64,000 bases of DNA, taken from Podocnemis expansa (taxonomy: Eukaryota > Chordata > Testudines > Podocnemididae). This document shows, in pieces, positions 23,651 to 36,925 of this stretch. The notes under the pieces are model-generated. The model was given only the letters and a program-made list of their open reading frames with translations. It was not told the origin of the DNA and searched no databases. The position numbers and the translations under genes were made by a program. The DNA is taken from positions 1,737,027 to 1,801,026 of the forward strand of contig ML682014.1 of assembly GCA_007922195.1 (NCBI GenBank). The letters run 5' to 3'. How positions within the stretch are numbered: the first letter of the stretch is position 1; the number at the start of each line of letters is the position of its first letter.

Positions 23651-25182
23651 ATGACTGCGTTAGTAAAGTTCTCAAATCATGGTTTAGGACTTTAAGGTAG
23701 AGAGAACGCATTAGCAAGTGAGCCATGCCCCCTGCTACAGAGGAAAATGAAATGTACGGGTCTTGGGGAGGACAAAAATCTGATCTCTATTGTGAAGGAT
23801 TTTAAAAAAAATATTCTTCAAGTTCAGGGACGTTTTCCAGTTCCTGGTACGAAGGCTGTCTCTTTTTACATCCAGTGCTGAACTGGGTGATACCCTAACA
23901 ATAACTTGTATCCACAGAGCTAAAGAGCTTCTCCAGAAAGGCTGAACCATCAAATGTTGCAGTATCTGCACTAAGAGCTGTGTGTTTATGTTACCTCTGA
24001 GACAGTCAGTATCACAGGTGTACGCTTTGCTCTTGCTTTGTTTATTCAAGGGGGACTGGTTTACATCATTAACATACTGTTTCTACAGCAAGTTAATCTT
24101 TTTAGAAAGAGCTTTGTATTTGTTAGTATCACGCCAGTTTTGGTTTGCATGTAAAATGGAATATTAGTTAGTCAAAGCATTAGGTTATATAATGGCAGAG
24201 TAGATGCAGTGAGATTAGAGCTGGGACAGCTACTAGCAATTAGTTTGATTAATTTAGCTTCTTTTTTTATTTGTATTATCCATGAGCAAACATGGAGTAA
24301 TCTGTTTGCTACTGTTCAAAATTATTTAACAAGTGTCTTATGTGAGCATATTTTATTCTGAGGATTGCTCAGAAATTCTGCAACTCAACTAGGCCCTGAT
24401 CCAAAATCCCTTGACATCAGTGGAAGGGCTCCCATTTATTTGAATGAACTTTGGACCAAGACTCTGTTTCCTCAGAAAAATTGCTGTTCGGATTAAGATT
24501 TTTGTGCTGGATGACTGGGCACATACTAGTAAATTGTATGGGATTGTTTGTCCCTCTGGACTGGAGGACCCTCAGCCTCAAAAAGAGTGTTCACAATGAT
24601 CACCAAAAGCTGCCTCTTTATAGAAAATTCCTATAGGATATAATAGAAAACAATAGCCTTTTTGCATTTTTTTAAACCATCCTATAGAACTGAAGAAATA
24701 TCTATATCTTTGTGATAGAATTCTGTAGAATGGACCATGTAATCTATGGGAAAGAGTATTTGTGATAAGTCTATGATATTGCATGTAACTTCTATATATA
24801 CACCTCTCTTTTGATTGTTAAACAATTCTGTTCATGCAAGTATTTCAGTAAGTTTGTGTGACCTTTTTCTTTCTATGAACCATGAACCAAAAAATCCTAA
24901 GTACTAATGTCTATGGAAAATTTGCAGTTTTTATTAAAATTAGGGTTCATTAATACTTTTTTTGCAGCATCCACCTAGTTCTGTTTTTACACACACATAT
25001 GTACATACGCACTAAAAGCAATTGTAAGTAATTCCTCAAAGCACTGATAAAAATTGGTGCTTGGTATTCTTAAGGAAACAGCTATCTATTACACCTGATC
25101 TCAGGTGTGGTTATTTTGTACTGAGTAAATATAACAACATATATTGTCTTTTATATGCACCCACAGTACATACACACACAGA

Positions 25183-25184
<2 letters not shown>

Positions 25185-25240
<56 letters not shown>

Positions 25241-25246
25241 AAGAGA
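25185..25246. repeat. (GT)n followed by (GA)n microsatellite
   Basis: About 19 GT units run directly into about ten GA units, near the 3' side of the 15-kb TNNI3K intron. Such tracts vary in length between individuals. Confidence 0.95.
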
Positions 25247-25943
25247 ATTTGGTTTTAAAAAGTCATGCATTAATAAAAACATCCCCAAAGACTCAATATT
25301 CTTTTACTCAAAACCAAAACATTAGCTGTAGGTTTGTACCCTCTGTGGAATATTTCAGCTATTCGGCAGTGAGCCACATCTTGCATGTTGAAGAACTTCT
25401 TTAGTTTTAAATATTTACAGTCATACCAGCCTATCTCAACAAAGTTGCATTAGAGTCCTTCAAAGAATTCATGTGACCTAGTACAGGACACAGAGGTAAC
25501 TAAAGATGATCTTTGATTTCTCTGCTCTCAGAAGAAAAAGGAACAGTATTCTGTACAGAAATTGTCTTGAGCATTACAGAGTCTTCATGTTTCCCTAAGC
25601 CACTGTGTCAGTGTAGGCTGGAATTTTCAAAGCAACCTCAGGGAGTTAGGTGTCCTACTCCAATTGAACTTTACCTAACTCCCATACATTTCTTTGAGAA
25701 ATGCATTGTTTATGTATGCCACATAACATGTCAGATATGTTCATGGTCCAACACATGGAAGTGATGTGGTCAAAAACGATCTTTTATGTCTCGCTATGAA
25801 CCTACACATACATGCACACGTATAATGCTTGAGTGGCAGGAAAGTGAAGATCACTTCTGATTATGACCTTGTCAGACGTTGGATCCCAGACATACACCAC
25901 ACATTGTATATGGTGAAGTGTATAACTGCACCTTCCTACTATT

Positions 25944-26384
25944 GGGTATGTCTACACTGGGGGCTTAAGTCAACTTACCCAGGCTTAAATTAACTTAGGC
26001 TACTTTCTTGCCACATTTGGAGTTCATTAAGTCAACTTAAGCACTTGCTTAAGTCAATTTAAGAGCTCTCATCCTTAAAGTTGATGTCAAGGGTTAAAGG
26101 TGACATTAGTAAGTTGACTTAACAAAATGTGTCCATTAAAGTTGACTTATAAAGTCAGCTTAAGGCAGGAGAGCCATTTAAGTCGACTTTATAAAGTCAA
26201 CTTAAGCGAGGGGACCCATTTAAAGTTAACTTTATTAAGTCAACTTTAAATGGGTCCCTGGCTTAAGTCGATTTTATAACGTCGGCTTAAACAAATGGGG
26301 ACTCTCTAAGTTGACTTAATAAAGTCGACTTTAAGTTAACCTTGTGATGTCAACTTAACTGAGCCCTCTAGTGTAGACATAGTC
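25944..26384. mobile_element. Palindrome-rich TIR element, GTTGACTTAA type, copy 3 (best preserved)
   Basis: The left end is GGGTATGTCTACACTGGGGG and the right end is CCCTCTAGTGTAGACATAGTC as read on the plus strand with one base trimmed at need. ATT flanks it on both sides (25941-25943, 26385-26387). The interior consists of many AAGTTGACTTAA and AAGTCGACTTTA units in both orientations, so a single strand could fold into long hairpins. It is 441 bp and non-coding. Confidence 0.85.
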
Positions 26385-26985
26385 ATTGTGTAACTTTATA
26401 AGATTAATATGGCAATTGAGGAGTCTAGGTGTCTTACTTTGGCTGCATCCTCACAATTTAAACAGCTCATCCAATATGTATGAGGGTATTGGGTAAAATT
26501 TTCTAAAGTACCTTGATCACTTATTAGCCCAACTGTTATTGACTTTCATTTGGATGATGGCTGTTTGCATGACCTTGCAGTTTGTACTACAGAGGTACAA
26601 ACTGCAATGCACACTGGAGAGGTGCTTTGTAACTGCCCTGTATGGATACAGCTGGCGCAAACTAGAAGGTGCCTATTCTAGGATAACACAGTCTGCTTTA
26701 AACAGGACTAAGTTAACATGAACTGGCTACCTTTTCGTTTGCATCCACATAAGGGTATTAGAGAAGACAGGCTAGAGGGTGCAGCAATTCACAGCCCATA
26801 GTCCACACTACCTGGGCTCTGTAGACAAGCCTTAAGGCTCTGAAATGATTTACACCTGGTCTAGCCCCAGTTTTTGTACTGGCATAAAAATGTTGGTTAG
26901 GGGTATGATTTTTTTCCACTAACATAGTTATATCTGAACAACACCAAGTGTGAATGCACTGGTATAAAGGAGCCTTACACTAACC

Positions 26986-27072
26986 AAACAAGGAGTCCTG
27001 TGGCACATAAAGACTAACAAATTTATTTATTGCATGAGTTTTCATGTGAGAAAATTCCACTTCCTCATCCTA
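26986..27072 (-). repeat. Short interspersed repeat, copy 3, reverse orientation
   Basis: CAAGGAGTCCTGTGGCACAT, AAGACTAACAAATTTATTT and TGCATGAGTTTTCATGTGAG are the reverse complement of the 16604 unit. Confidence 0.55.
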
Positions 27073-28104
27073 TATTCGTCTGTTCCTAGAGATATAATAT
27101 TGTTAAAACAGTACAACTTTTGTCTATAGACAGGGTCTTAGGTGTCTCTGAAAACTGTACTCATTAGGTTTAACAAGAGCACAAAATAATCTCAGCACTT
27201 TTGTTTTATTTATTTTCATTTTCTTATGTTTCCACATTTGCTCTGTCTTATGAGCTCATCATTCAAATGATTGCATTTTATTAACAGGCTGATGTGCCTA
27301 TCAGGCCAATGCTCCTGCTATATAAGTTGCCAAATTTGTGCATGTGCAAATGTAGTTCTGAGGCATTGTTTCTTTTAGAAAAACTGCTGGGAACAGTTTA
27401 GATGCTATTGAAATTTTATATTTTGCATTTTGACCATGACACAAATTAGGTATAATTGCCGAGGCACTATTTGGGAGCTATAAATTAGAATTAATTTAAG
27501 ATACTGTGGAGCTAGAGCAGTGTCAGAGACAGAGTATTGCTTCTGTAGATAGCCAGAACGAAACCATGAGTTGAAGTTAGTGGATAAATTAGTAAATATT
27601 TCTATTCAACTAAGAAACCGCAATGCTGGGGAAAAGGTTCTCTCCTGCCCATAAAATTGCACTTTTGCTGCTTAGGCCACAGAGGAGACATGCTGCAAGG
27701 ACATATAATGCATGGCTTAGAAATGTATTTCCTTTTTAAAAAAATAGCTCATGTTCTGAGTGCTAAGTGGGTTTCTTGATGATAGTACCTGGGACCAGGC
27801 CTAAATCAGAAAAATTCAGACCTGGATCTGAAGTTTATGGCTGGACAAACCAAAATCCTGGATCCAACATCCCCAATCTTTGGGAGAGTTTAAATTCCAT
27901 TCAGATCCTTCTCTAATTAAAGTGCACTGGTTGGAGTAAGGCACAGAGTTAAAAGTCTGTTGAATTTAACCACCTAAGGTGCAGGTTTTTTACTGTTCAG
28001 TTGCAGACTATTTACTAAGACATTACACAATGACAATTAACTATAAAGCTCTGTCTGTGGCCAGAGTTCTAAAAAGATGGTGTATGGGCTAGTGTTTAAT
28101 GTAG

Positions 28105-28312
28105 GGGCTGGAGGTCATGCGTCCTGCTTCTATTCTTAGCTCTGCTGCTTACTTGCTGTGTAACCTTTAGATAGCCACTTAACTTATCTGTGCTGCAGTT
28201 GGCACCTCTGTAAAATCTGTATAATAATGTGCCTCGTAGTTATCACAGTGGGGTTATTAAGATCAACATATGTAAGGCGTTTTGAAACGTCATGTAGCCA
28301 CAGAAAGGCAAA
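28105..28312 (+). repeat. MIR-like SINE
   Basis: TTGCTGTGTAACCTTTAGAT, CACTTAACTTATCTGTGC, CCTCTGTAAAATCTGTATAA and ATATGTAAGGCGTTTTGAAA match the order of a MIR element, in plus orientation. Confidence 0.7.
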
Positions 28313-29475
28313 TTAATAAGGCCTTTCAGAATAATGCTTAGACTATTATCTAAACTCTCACCCACTGCAAAAGTATCCTTCCAAATAAAGTTTCTTCAAA
28401 GAAACAGATGAGCTGCTCCCACAACCAATTTTTGTCCCCCTCCCTACCCTTTAAAAACTGTTCCAATGCAGAACAAAAATGTCAAATATCATTAGATATA
28501 TAAAAAAATAAGTTGATATCTCAGGGAGGAAAAGAGCATTTATGATTTTTTTAGTTGGTATGTTCTTTTGAAGGAGAAAAGTCATTTCATTCATGTAATA
28601 AATAAAAGAAAAGCAGAGAGATTTTAAAACTGAAGATCTGATTTCAAATCAGCTTTGGTATAGCAGAGACTAAAAGACAAAATATTACCAATGCTTAACC
28701 ATTCTTGAAAACCACCTAATTTTTTCAGGGGTAAAAATCAGACACGTTGTGACAAGCTTACCTGCCATTAGTTAGCAGCTTGCCTCACTGAAATCACCAG
28801 GGAAACTGCATTGTTGCAAATAATCTCTAGTGACCCTTCCAGCCATGTCGCCAACCAGCATACCTGGAGGTGCTGTGTCACCGTAACTGCTGCAAATCAC
28901 TATATTTCTTGCCTTATTCTTTTGATGTCTCCCTGGAAATACAGCTCCTTTGGGCTGTCTTGTTTTCTTTTTAACTGGGCATGCTCAGTTTCTGCTTGAC
29001 TGTTATTTGAGAAGAGCCAGTAAAGGACAGTCTTTAATTGATAGCTCTTGTGGATTGAGAATAAATACACCTGTTGGCAGGGTGGTGGTGGTGGGTCAGT
29101 AACATTGGAAGACAGCTTGGAGATGTTCTTTGTCAAAGAACCTAATTTGCAGGAACTTGATAGTGTTGCATAAAATATTGATGTTAAAATGATCCTGGAC
29201 TGAGGCCTAGAATTGCTGCTAAAATAGCAATTTACGAACAGTTGTGAAGCCAATCTAAGATATTTAGATTTTGCGATTTTTGTGGCAGGTACATGTTTGA
29301 GTCACAACCCTAACTCACAGCCCTGCATTCTGAAGGCTTTACTATGAATGCTGGTTGCAGAAGATCCTGCTGGCTATATTTCATGCTACTGTCTTTTGCC
29401 TCAAAGTTTAAAAATGGAAAAGCTGCCGCAACTCATTCCAGTCATTGTAATTGAGGTATCATGTCAATTTTACAG

Positions 29476-29555
29476 CACTGGCCAACACCCCTCTCAAGGC
29501 CTGTCCTTGGATGACATGAGGAGGAGTTTCCAGTACCCACCTATTGACAGAAATG
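29476..29555 (+). CDS. TNNI3K: TNNI3K exon: C-terminal tail, penultimate coding exon
   Basis: This 80-bp exon follows TCAATTTTACAG and ends at AAATG before GTGAGTCC. After the split Ser codon it encodes TGQHPSQGLSLDDMRRSFQ and then YPPIDRN. The SQGLSL..M.RS.QY.PID pattern is the conserved TNNI3K tail. It lies 15.2 kb downstream of the previous exon, across a long repeat-bearing intron. The one left-over base (G) joins GT of the last exon to make Gly. Confidence 0.94.
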
Positions 29556-32500
29556 GTGAGTCCATGCAGACTTCTCATCTTCAGCAAAAGCTGAGTTTAT
29601 GTGTACTTGTTTTCCTTGGGGGCTGATGCACTTGCCTTTGAATTTAAGTGGCATGAGAAAAAAAGAGAGTCATTTTTCACCCCAAGCTGAACATGATCAG
29701 CTAGCAGGCAATTCTTCAGATAAGGCCTTGGGTGGCCACCGTGCCGGCAGAGAAGACCAAAGCTCCAGTGGCTTTTACTTCTGCAGCATTGTCTCTCCCT
29801 TGCCCGTATTCACTGGGGGCTGGAATCTGGAGCTGAAATAGACACAACAGGTGGGCTTGTTCCCTGATGGCCTCCTAAACACATTTCAGCATACAGTGCT
29901 TTAGTCACCTAAGGCATCAACAAATTCTTTGGAAAAGTGTTTGCTGTGACAGCTGCTTATTACAATTAATCACCACTGCTGCTCTGTTACCTTGCAGCTA
30001 CCTGTTTACTTTTGTCATATATGTAGACTGAAAGGCCAGATTTTTAAAAGCATTTTATTAAAGGTATCTATTTGAAATTACTGGCAGTTAGATACCTAAA
30101 TACCTTTAAAAATCTAAGCCTATGCTCTTTGGGGCAGAGACTGTCTGTTCATTATAGGCTTATACAGCACCTAGCACAGTGTGTGCTGACCTCCAGGCCC
30201 TGCTCTTCTCCAAATAAAAATAATGATCATTTTAAAGACACGTGTGGTGCTACAGTATGGAAGTAAATATTTAAGAAAAGAGACTGATGTACCTCAGCCC
30301 CATAGCTCCTTCTTGTGGCCCAGCGGAGGTTGTCGGAAACATTGGTGCACATCAGAGGCTGGCTTGAGAACACAAAGTCTTCAGAAGAGAAATGAGGGTG
30401 TCACGTGCTACTCTCACCATTTGCTTTCACTGTAACACATGTCATTGTGTGGAGTTCACTGGACAGCTAGAAAATCTGGAGCACTGCCATGATAAGCATA
30501 CTGCCCTGAAACAGCCTTAGCCAAATGGTGGTTGAGAACGTTTGTGTCAATAACGCATGGGATCTATCAGGAACCTGCTCTATCAACAGCAATAGCCTTG
30601 GGAAGTTCCCGAGGAACAATTCTGCCATAACACTTTCCTAAAGAGGGTAGGTGGAATTATCCTCAGTTTATCGTAAATAGGGTAATTGAAGCTGAGAAAG
30701 TTGAACTGCCTTGCCCAGGGTGACACAGCAAGACTGTGGCAACATTAAGAACATAACCCAAGTCTCTTGTGCTTTCTCCCCCAGACCATAGAGGCAACTG
30801 AAGGCAAGGGGGTGTGGTTCAACAGCCAAGACTCTCCAAACCAGGAGCCTGAAGTGATGTCCTGAACCCACATATTGACACATACATAAGAGGCCAGCTT
30901 TTCAAATGTGATGAGCACTTGGTAACTCCCACTGAGTCCCCCGTCCCCCCCCGTGACAGTGCTGGAGGCTCAGCACATCAGAAAAGGTGGCCGCTCATTT
31001 AATTGCCAGAATATGACATCAAAGCCTGATCTCTGATGCCCACTTATTGAAAAATCTAGGTCTAAATAGAGGGATGGTTCATAACATTGTCCTCCTTTCG
31101 ACCTGAGCACATAACCAATAACCAGGGCCTTGCACATTTATTTTCATTAGGAACAGAGATTGCTGATAGGAGTCAGGTACATGCATAGGTGCAAGCCTGT
31201 TTGTTTATAGAGAATGTACTAAGTCCTGTTTCTTTGAACATAGTAGAAACAAACAGCAGCAGGCAGTTTCCTTGCCCACAATTCACAAACTGCTTCTCTA
31301 GTCACTTCTTTCCTCGGAAAGAACAATCTCCCTGCGCCATCTCAGAGTCACACTCAAGAGACGGTGTCTTTCATTGCCTTTTTGCTTTCTTGACTGCCCA
31401 CGAGCATCTTGCCCATTCATCCCCTAGTCCATGCATTTGCACCCAGTTCCATGGAAACCCCTCTTCTTTTTCTGGTTTAGTTCTTGCTCAGGCTTTGCCC
31501 TGTGACCCAGTGCCTGGAGTAGTGGTTTCAGTTGTTTCCAGCTCTCACTTCATAAAATGGGCTGAAGTGCTCCTTCCTTTTACCCTAAATGCAGCATGGT
31601 GAGCACATCTATTGTTTTAACCAGGGCTGTGGTTATCTAGTGATGACAACCATTGATACAGTTACTATACAGTATATAGGGAGTTGCTTAAAAGCCATAG
31701 TCATATTAAAATAGGATTACCAAGAGAGCATCATTTAAAGAACTGCACATCCAACTCTGCAGCCATGCATACTACCAGTTTGGTTCAAATATCTTGGGAC
31801 TTGTTCAAGGCTGAGTGGAAGCTGCAGGCCACAAGTACATCTCTGTTCTGTGATGTCTAAACAATGCCCCATCACAGGTAAATTACTACACCCACATACA
31901 GAAGCCCTGCATGCCTTTGGCCTCAGAAGTGGGAACTTCAGCAGTTACCCTGATTCTGTACTAACCAGGTCAGAAGTTAATGGACATTTTGCACACACCA
32001 GCCTCATGGCAGACATAAATCTGGACAGACAGGGATTTTGGATCCCACTGGAGTTTGATGTATAAACAGTGCTGTTGCCCATAACTATGTGTCATGCTCA
32101 AAGGGAACTAACGTTTTACAATGACTTTTCTTCCTGGGAGGCTGAAGCAGTGGTTTTTTTGGGCACAATAAATGTTTTTCTCTCACGCCAAGATTCATAT
32201 CCTTTGAGGATATTTTTCCTCTGGCCCATAGGATTAAGGGGTCCAAGAGCCTTCGAAATGCTCTCACGCATCCAGCTTTCTCTTTTGATGTGGGTAGGTA
32301 GCTCAGTGGCTTGCAGAGACAGGCTCCATTTATACTGCTGTGACTGCAGCACATGTAGCTCACTCTGGTCTTGGAGCAGTAAAGCTGCAGCAGCACAGGT
32401 TTTAGCACTGATGGTGCAAGCCCACCCAGAAGCCCAGGTACTAACACGGGTGGGGGGCAAGCCCACACTGTAGTCTGTGCTGCTGTGGCTTCACTCTTCT

Positions 32501-33878
32501 GCCACCTGAGTTAACTACATAAAAGTCAGCTTGAATCTAGCTACACAACTCATCTCCAAACCAGCTGGACCTGTAGCCAGGGCTGAGCTGGAAATCATCT
32601 TCTCTTTAAGTATAAGAAGGTGTGGCATGACTCAGCTTTGACACAACTATTCCTTTATTACTCCAAGGGCCACGTGGTGTTAATGACATCCAAAATGTGC
32701 ATACACACACTTGTATTGTATACCCTAACAGCAATACTTGTATCAGCACTGGCCAAAATGCACAAGAGACTCAGGCCTGGGAGACCCCTTTTCATCATGG
32801 GGCACTTCTAACAATGTAAGGGAAAAACTCTGACAAACAAATTCACAGATTCTTGCTTTTTATACACTAGAACAAACAAGTCATGTTCTCACTGGTTATT
32901 GGACGTCAGCCAAACACAAAAATGGGAGTCTTAGGGCTAACCCTGCATCTGCTGCCCAATTAACAGGGTTCCTAATTTGTAGTACTTCAGCAAAGAGTTT
33001 CTGTAGCATAACACTGGTTTTTCCAAGGCCACTGAACATTTAAGGCAAACAACTTTTTCTCCTCATGACTCTTATTCTTTTGGTCACACGCAAGCTGTGA
33101 GACGTGTGCTAATTCAAATTCTCAAAATCAACTCTACTTAGGCCCCATGTAGATGCTTATTCCAGCAGGCCACTAATTTGCCGTAGTGCTGAGATTAGCT
33201 GTTCAGTTGTTGTTTGATTAGGTTTGCTCCTTTTCCACAATGTTTTATCTGTTTACACAACCCAGTTCAGTTACTACCTTTATTTTCTGCTACCTGACAT
33301 CTGACTAGAGCTGTATGGTGCCTCAGCATCCAGAAATTTGAAATGATTGGGTCAGACTTAGCCATGTTACAGCAGTAAAGTAAGACCAGCAATAACTGTT
33401 GATGTGTGAACCAGTTCACCTTTCATTGGAAATATGATGCTGGAAATAGCAGATCTCTTCTTGGTACCCTCCAAGAATTAAAGTATAAAGCACTGTTCCT
33501 ACCACGCTGCTTATTTTTAGCTCTTTTGGACTCCAATTTGAAAGATAAAAAATATATAAAGTCTACACTGTATTATTAAAATATTTGGCTACAAGTTGTA
33601 TGTCAATCACAGATGCATCCCTGTGCCTGAGTGCTGTTAACTTCTTGCATGAATGATAGGGGCTTTAGGCTTTGTGTTTTGCTTTCAAAATTTTCCTCAG
33701 AACGTGATGTTGACACAGGTTGGTAGGCAGCAAAAAGACATCAGCATGTGCATTGCTTATTTATCTGGGAAAGACATTCGCATTATCTTTATGACATGGT
33801 CACTGGCTGGAAAGAAAAGTGTTGCTGTGTTGAGAGGTGATTGTGAATAACTCTTGAACTTTTCTCTGCCTTATGCAG
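29556..33878. other. TNNI3K: TNNI3K last coding intron
   Basis: MIR-like and other old repeat pieces are seen (about 30125-30190, 30650-30790). The open frames in it, up to 137 codons at 31189-31602, have no recognisable product and I take them as chance. Confidence 0.65.
30650..30790 (-). repeat. MIR-like SINE fragment, reverse orientation
   Basis: TATCCTCAGTTTATCG, GCTGAGAAAGTTGAACTGCC and TTGCCCAGGGTGACACAGCA are the reverse strand of a MIR core. Diverged. Confidence 0.55.
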
Positions 33879-33955
33879 GTTATGTGTCTGATCCCATGAG
33901 TACTATGCGATTTCATTCCCGCAGCAACAGTGGCAGCTTTGAAGACAGCAGCTGA
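33879..33955 (+). CDS. TNNI3K: TNNI3K last coding exon with stop codon
   Basis: The acceptor CTGCCTTATGCAG is at 33877-33878. The exon encodes (G)YVSDPMSTMRFHSRSNSGSF and then EDSS and a TGA at 33953-33955. The YVSDPMS..FHS.....FEDSS ending is the known TNNI3K C-terminus. Together the four exons in this window give 128 codons plus stop with no frameshift, so the C-terminal part of the gene looks intact. Confidence 0.94.
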
Positions 33956-34275
33956 CAGCATGAACCATCTACCTGGAGAGAGATTCCCCATAAACTGACA
34001 GCAGCAATTCTTACTGGGTCAGCATAGCTCCCAGTTATCATACGGTACATCAAAGATCCCTACATTGGCTTGTTTGTTTACTGATGGTGAACATTTCTAT
34101 CATAAATTACACTGTAACCTATTTTTCCTGCTGGCATGCTTAGGGTTTTGTGGTGGTACAGAGCTGTTCTTGCTAAATAAAAACAAATGTCCACAAGGAA
34201 TGCTGCACCTTAAATTTGAACATTAATAATTCAGAAAGAGGGGACAGTACAAATAAATCTGTTAAGCTGATAGAG
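33956..34275 (+). other. TNNI3K: TNNI3K 3' UTR with candidate poly(A) signals
   Basis: This is non-coding sequence directly after the TNNI3K stop. Two AATAAA hexamers lie at 34176-34181 and 34252-34257. The first is the likelier signal for a short UTR of about 250 bases. The true cleavage site is not visible from sequence alone, so the right end is approximate. Confidence 0.55.
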
Positions 34276-36634
34276 TTCCAGGACAAGTTGTTTTACCTTG
34301 GACTGCAGTAAGGCTTGTGAGGCTACCATAAACTTCCCACTGATAGTAAAACAACAACAAACCCAGCCAGAATTATAGGAAAAGATCAATTTATATTTCC
34401 TGCAGCCAAAGCAGGACTCAGTACAACCAGCATTGTTCCAACTCCCAGCTTCTTAACATTTTCCTCATTTCCTTTTAGGGTTGTCTGTGTCTAGAAACCA
34501 CCAGTTCTCCAATTCCTTATGTTCCTGAGCCTTGTGCAGATGGTGCTCTCCAGGGGCTCAGTTCAGTAGCTCTTCTCAACCCTAGGCTTTATATCCTCTG
34601 TAGGAGAATGAAGAAATCCATAGCTGACTATCCTAATTGGCTTCCAGGCAGATTTTTTTTTTTTCATATCTGCTTTTTTAGATCAGGTTGTGTGCCTTAC
34701 CTCCTCAAATTATATGGAAAATGCTCTCTAGTTCCCTTATGCTTTTGTTTAAAAAAAACTTTAACCAGCTAAAGGGAGATAAGAAACTAAAGCACAAACC
34801 GTATAAGTTTAAAGTAGCCATAAACAATTCTTGTGTCACAATGTAATAACCTTACAGCAAGACAAAAGGTTACATTTTCACTCAACCAGAGCAAAACTAC
34901 ACTACAGTGCCATCTGGTGACTCTAGGATGCACAGTCGTACTGGGTTTCCAGCATTTTTATAGAAAGTCATTTGGTTCTATGACAAAATTTTAATTACCA
35001 GAGACCTCCTTTTATTCCCCCCAGAGCTTCAAAAAAGAAAGAGTTTGAACTATTGTTTCAGAAGCTAATGCAAAGTTAATTATTTACTAATTATTTTGTG
35101 TTGTTTAGAAAATAAACTTAGCAGAGAGATTCTGCTGCTTCATGTTTTTTCTTAGTTGCATTAGAGTATTTAAGCATCAAACCGAGTAGAAATTTGTATT
35201 CAAGATTTATGGGTTTTAGGTTTGCTTGTCATGACTCATGTGCTTGATTTTGAGCTCTGTGATTAGGCAGCCATTCCTTACTGTTACAATATTGGTTTAT
35301 ACATATGTAGTATATGTTGTTCACTCTAGTCCTTTCTGGATGTTTTTAGTTGCAAGATACTGTAGCAATAAAACTGAGGAAAGTTTAGCTTGGAGAGCTT
35401 TGTAGGGGGCACATTGTTTTATTATTTGCTTTACTTCACAGTTCTCTGAAATGTTCTGTGAAAAACAAAACTGAAATATTAACTTTGGCAGGATGCTTCC
35501 TCTTCCCATCAGTCCCAAGGCATCACCTGGGCAACTCCTTTGGTTTGTAGAAAGCTGCGGCTCTATTGACATAAACAAACCACTTAGGTAAATGTAAATG
35601 TTAAGGATAAACATACAGAGAATGGTTGAGAATCCAGCTCCTCACCAAGAAGATCCATCCTCAATAGCATTTCCCTCCATAGAAAATGGAAAGCTTTTCT
35701 GGCTAGCACTTCCCATCACAAGGAGTGAGGTGGAGTGGCATCTCTCAGAGTCAGAATTCTCATAGCCCCTCAAAGGATCATCATTAACCCCCAAAGTACA
35801 GTTGTATTCACAGAAGCCCATGACCCCCTGCTCGAATTGCAGTTACTAGCTACTTGCACATTGAGTTCCCTGGGAGTGAGAGTAGGAGAAGGCCCGCAAA
35901 GCATTGCTCTCACTTTCAACCATCTCCTTGAGATATTTTTCTAAGCCAAAATCAGAATGCTTTCATGCCCACTTAGTTATTGAGTGTGTAACCTCTGAAT
36001 CCTTCTGCCAGCCAACATGCACTGCACCCGCCACATAGCAGCTGAGTCAGAGCCAGTTCGTTTCTGCCCAAATCACTTAGTCAGATGCTGGGAAAGCCAT
36101 GGGACCATGGGGTCTGGATCCAGTGCAAAGCAGAGCTGAGCACCGTCAGTGTTGCCCATTGCAGCCCTGGATAGCTCAGACCTGAACAGTGTTAAATGCT
36201 GAACAGGAAGAGAGGCATGTATTTGACTCCACAGAAGGTGAGTAATTACCCCAAAACAGCCTCTGGACTTTCCAGGAAAGAAAGGACTGTGCCCACAGTG
36301 AGTGCTAGGCCCTGGTAGCGAATTGGGACCATCAAGTGTGCAATGCTGCAGGAAGCCACTGATAAAACTAATAGGAAGAGCATAGAGTCTTCAGTCTTGT
36401 CCATTGCTAAAAAGAGACAATTAACCACTGCAGCAAAAGTGTATGAAATCAATACTGTATTAAGCTTTTGCACTATTCGTAGGCCTTGGCTGTACTGAAC
36501 CTTTCCCGAGATTCTCTCTCCATGGCTACAGAGCTAGTGCAGCTCCCTGATTGGAGCAGATCTAGACAACCCAATGGGAACACTTGTGCATGTCTATTGT
36601 ACCTTTTTTAGGGTTACAGCACGGGTGGGAGAAT

Positions 36635-36693
36635 GGCTGTGTCTGCACTGAACATTTCCAGTCATTCACCTTTATATAGTGTGGACATAGAGC
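36635..36693. mobile_element. Possible minimal derivative of the GGCTATGTCTACACT element family
   Basis: GGCTGTGTCTGCACTGAAC and, 40 bases on, AGTGTGGACATAG form a diverged inverted pair similar to the ends of the elements at 25944 and 48905. Only about 30 bases lie between them. No clear target duplication is seen. Confidence 0.3.
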
Positions 36694-36739
36694 AGAGTGA
36701 AATTTAGCAGACAAAACTTATTTTTGCCTAAAAAAATTT

Positions 36740-36925
36740 GCAAGTTTGTGTCAAATGCACCTAATTGGCTTTTTTTGGATTTTTGTTTAGTGGGGGGTGG
36801 AAACCTAAAGTTGAAACATTTTGTTTTGCCATTTTCAAAATGAAATATTTTGAACTGAATTCAAAATGAAATGTTTTGAATTTAATTCAAAATTACTTTT
36901 CATTTTGAATTGTGCTTCCATTTTA
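36740..36925. repeat. AT-rich TTCAAAATGAAAT repeat segment
   Basis: ATTTTCAAAATGAAATATTT, AATTCAAAATGAAATGTTTT and AATTCAAAATTACTTTTCAT occur in direct and inverted order. It resembles the unit type in the core of the 48905 element, but without its ends. Confidence 0.45.

Larger units (their letters stand above)
14270..29475. other. TNNI3K: 15.2-kb TNNI3K intron
   Basis: It contains a hAT element (15003), repeat pieces (14481, 16390, 23545, 26986), one palindromic TIR element (25944), a MIR (28105) and microsatellites. No coding exon could be supported; the reading phase joins directly across it. Confidence 0.7.

Noticed and set aside
4882..26384. The AAGTTGACTTAA arrays as CRISPR-like or satellite repeats
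   Set aside because: The units are not regularly spaced and have no unique spacers; terminal inverted repeats and target duplications show they are transposable elements.
31189..31602. 137-codon open frame in the TNNI3K intron
   Set aside because: No domain, no supporting splice sites and mixed composition; length is within what chance gives in this much sequence.
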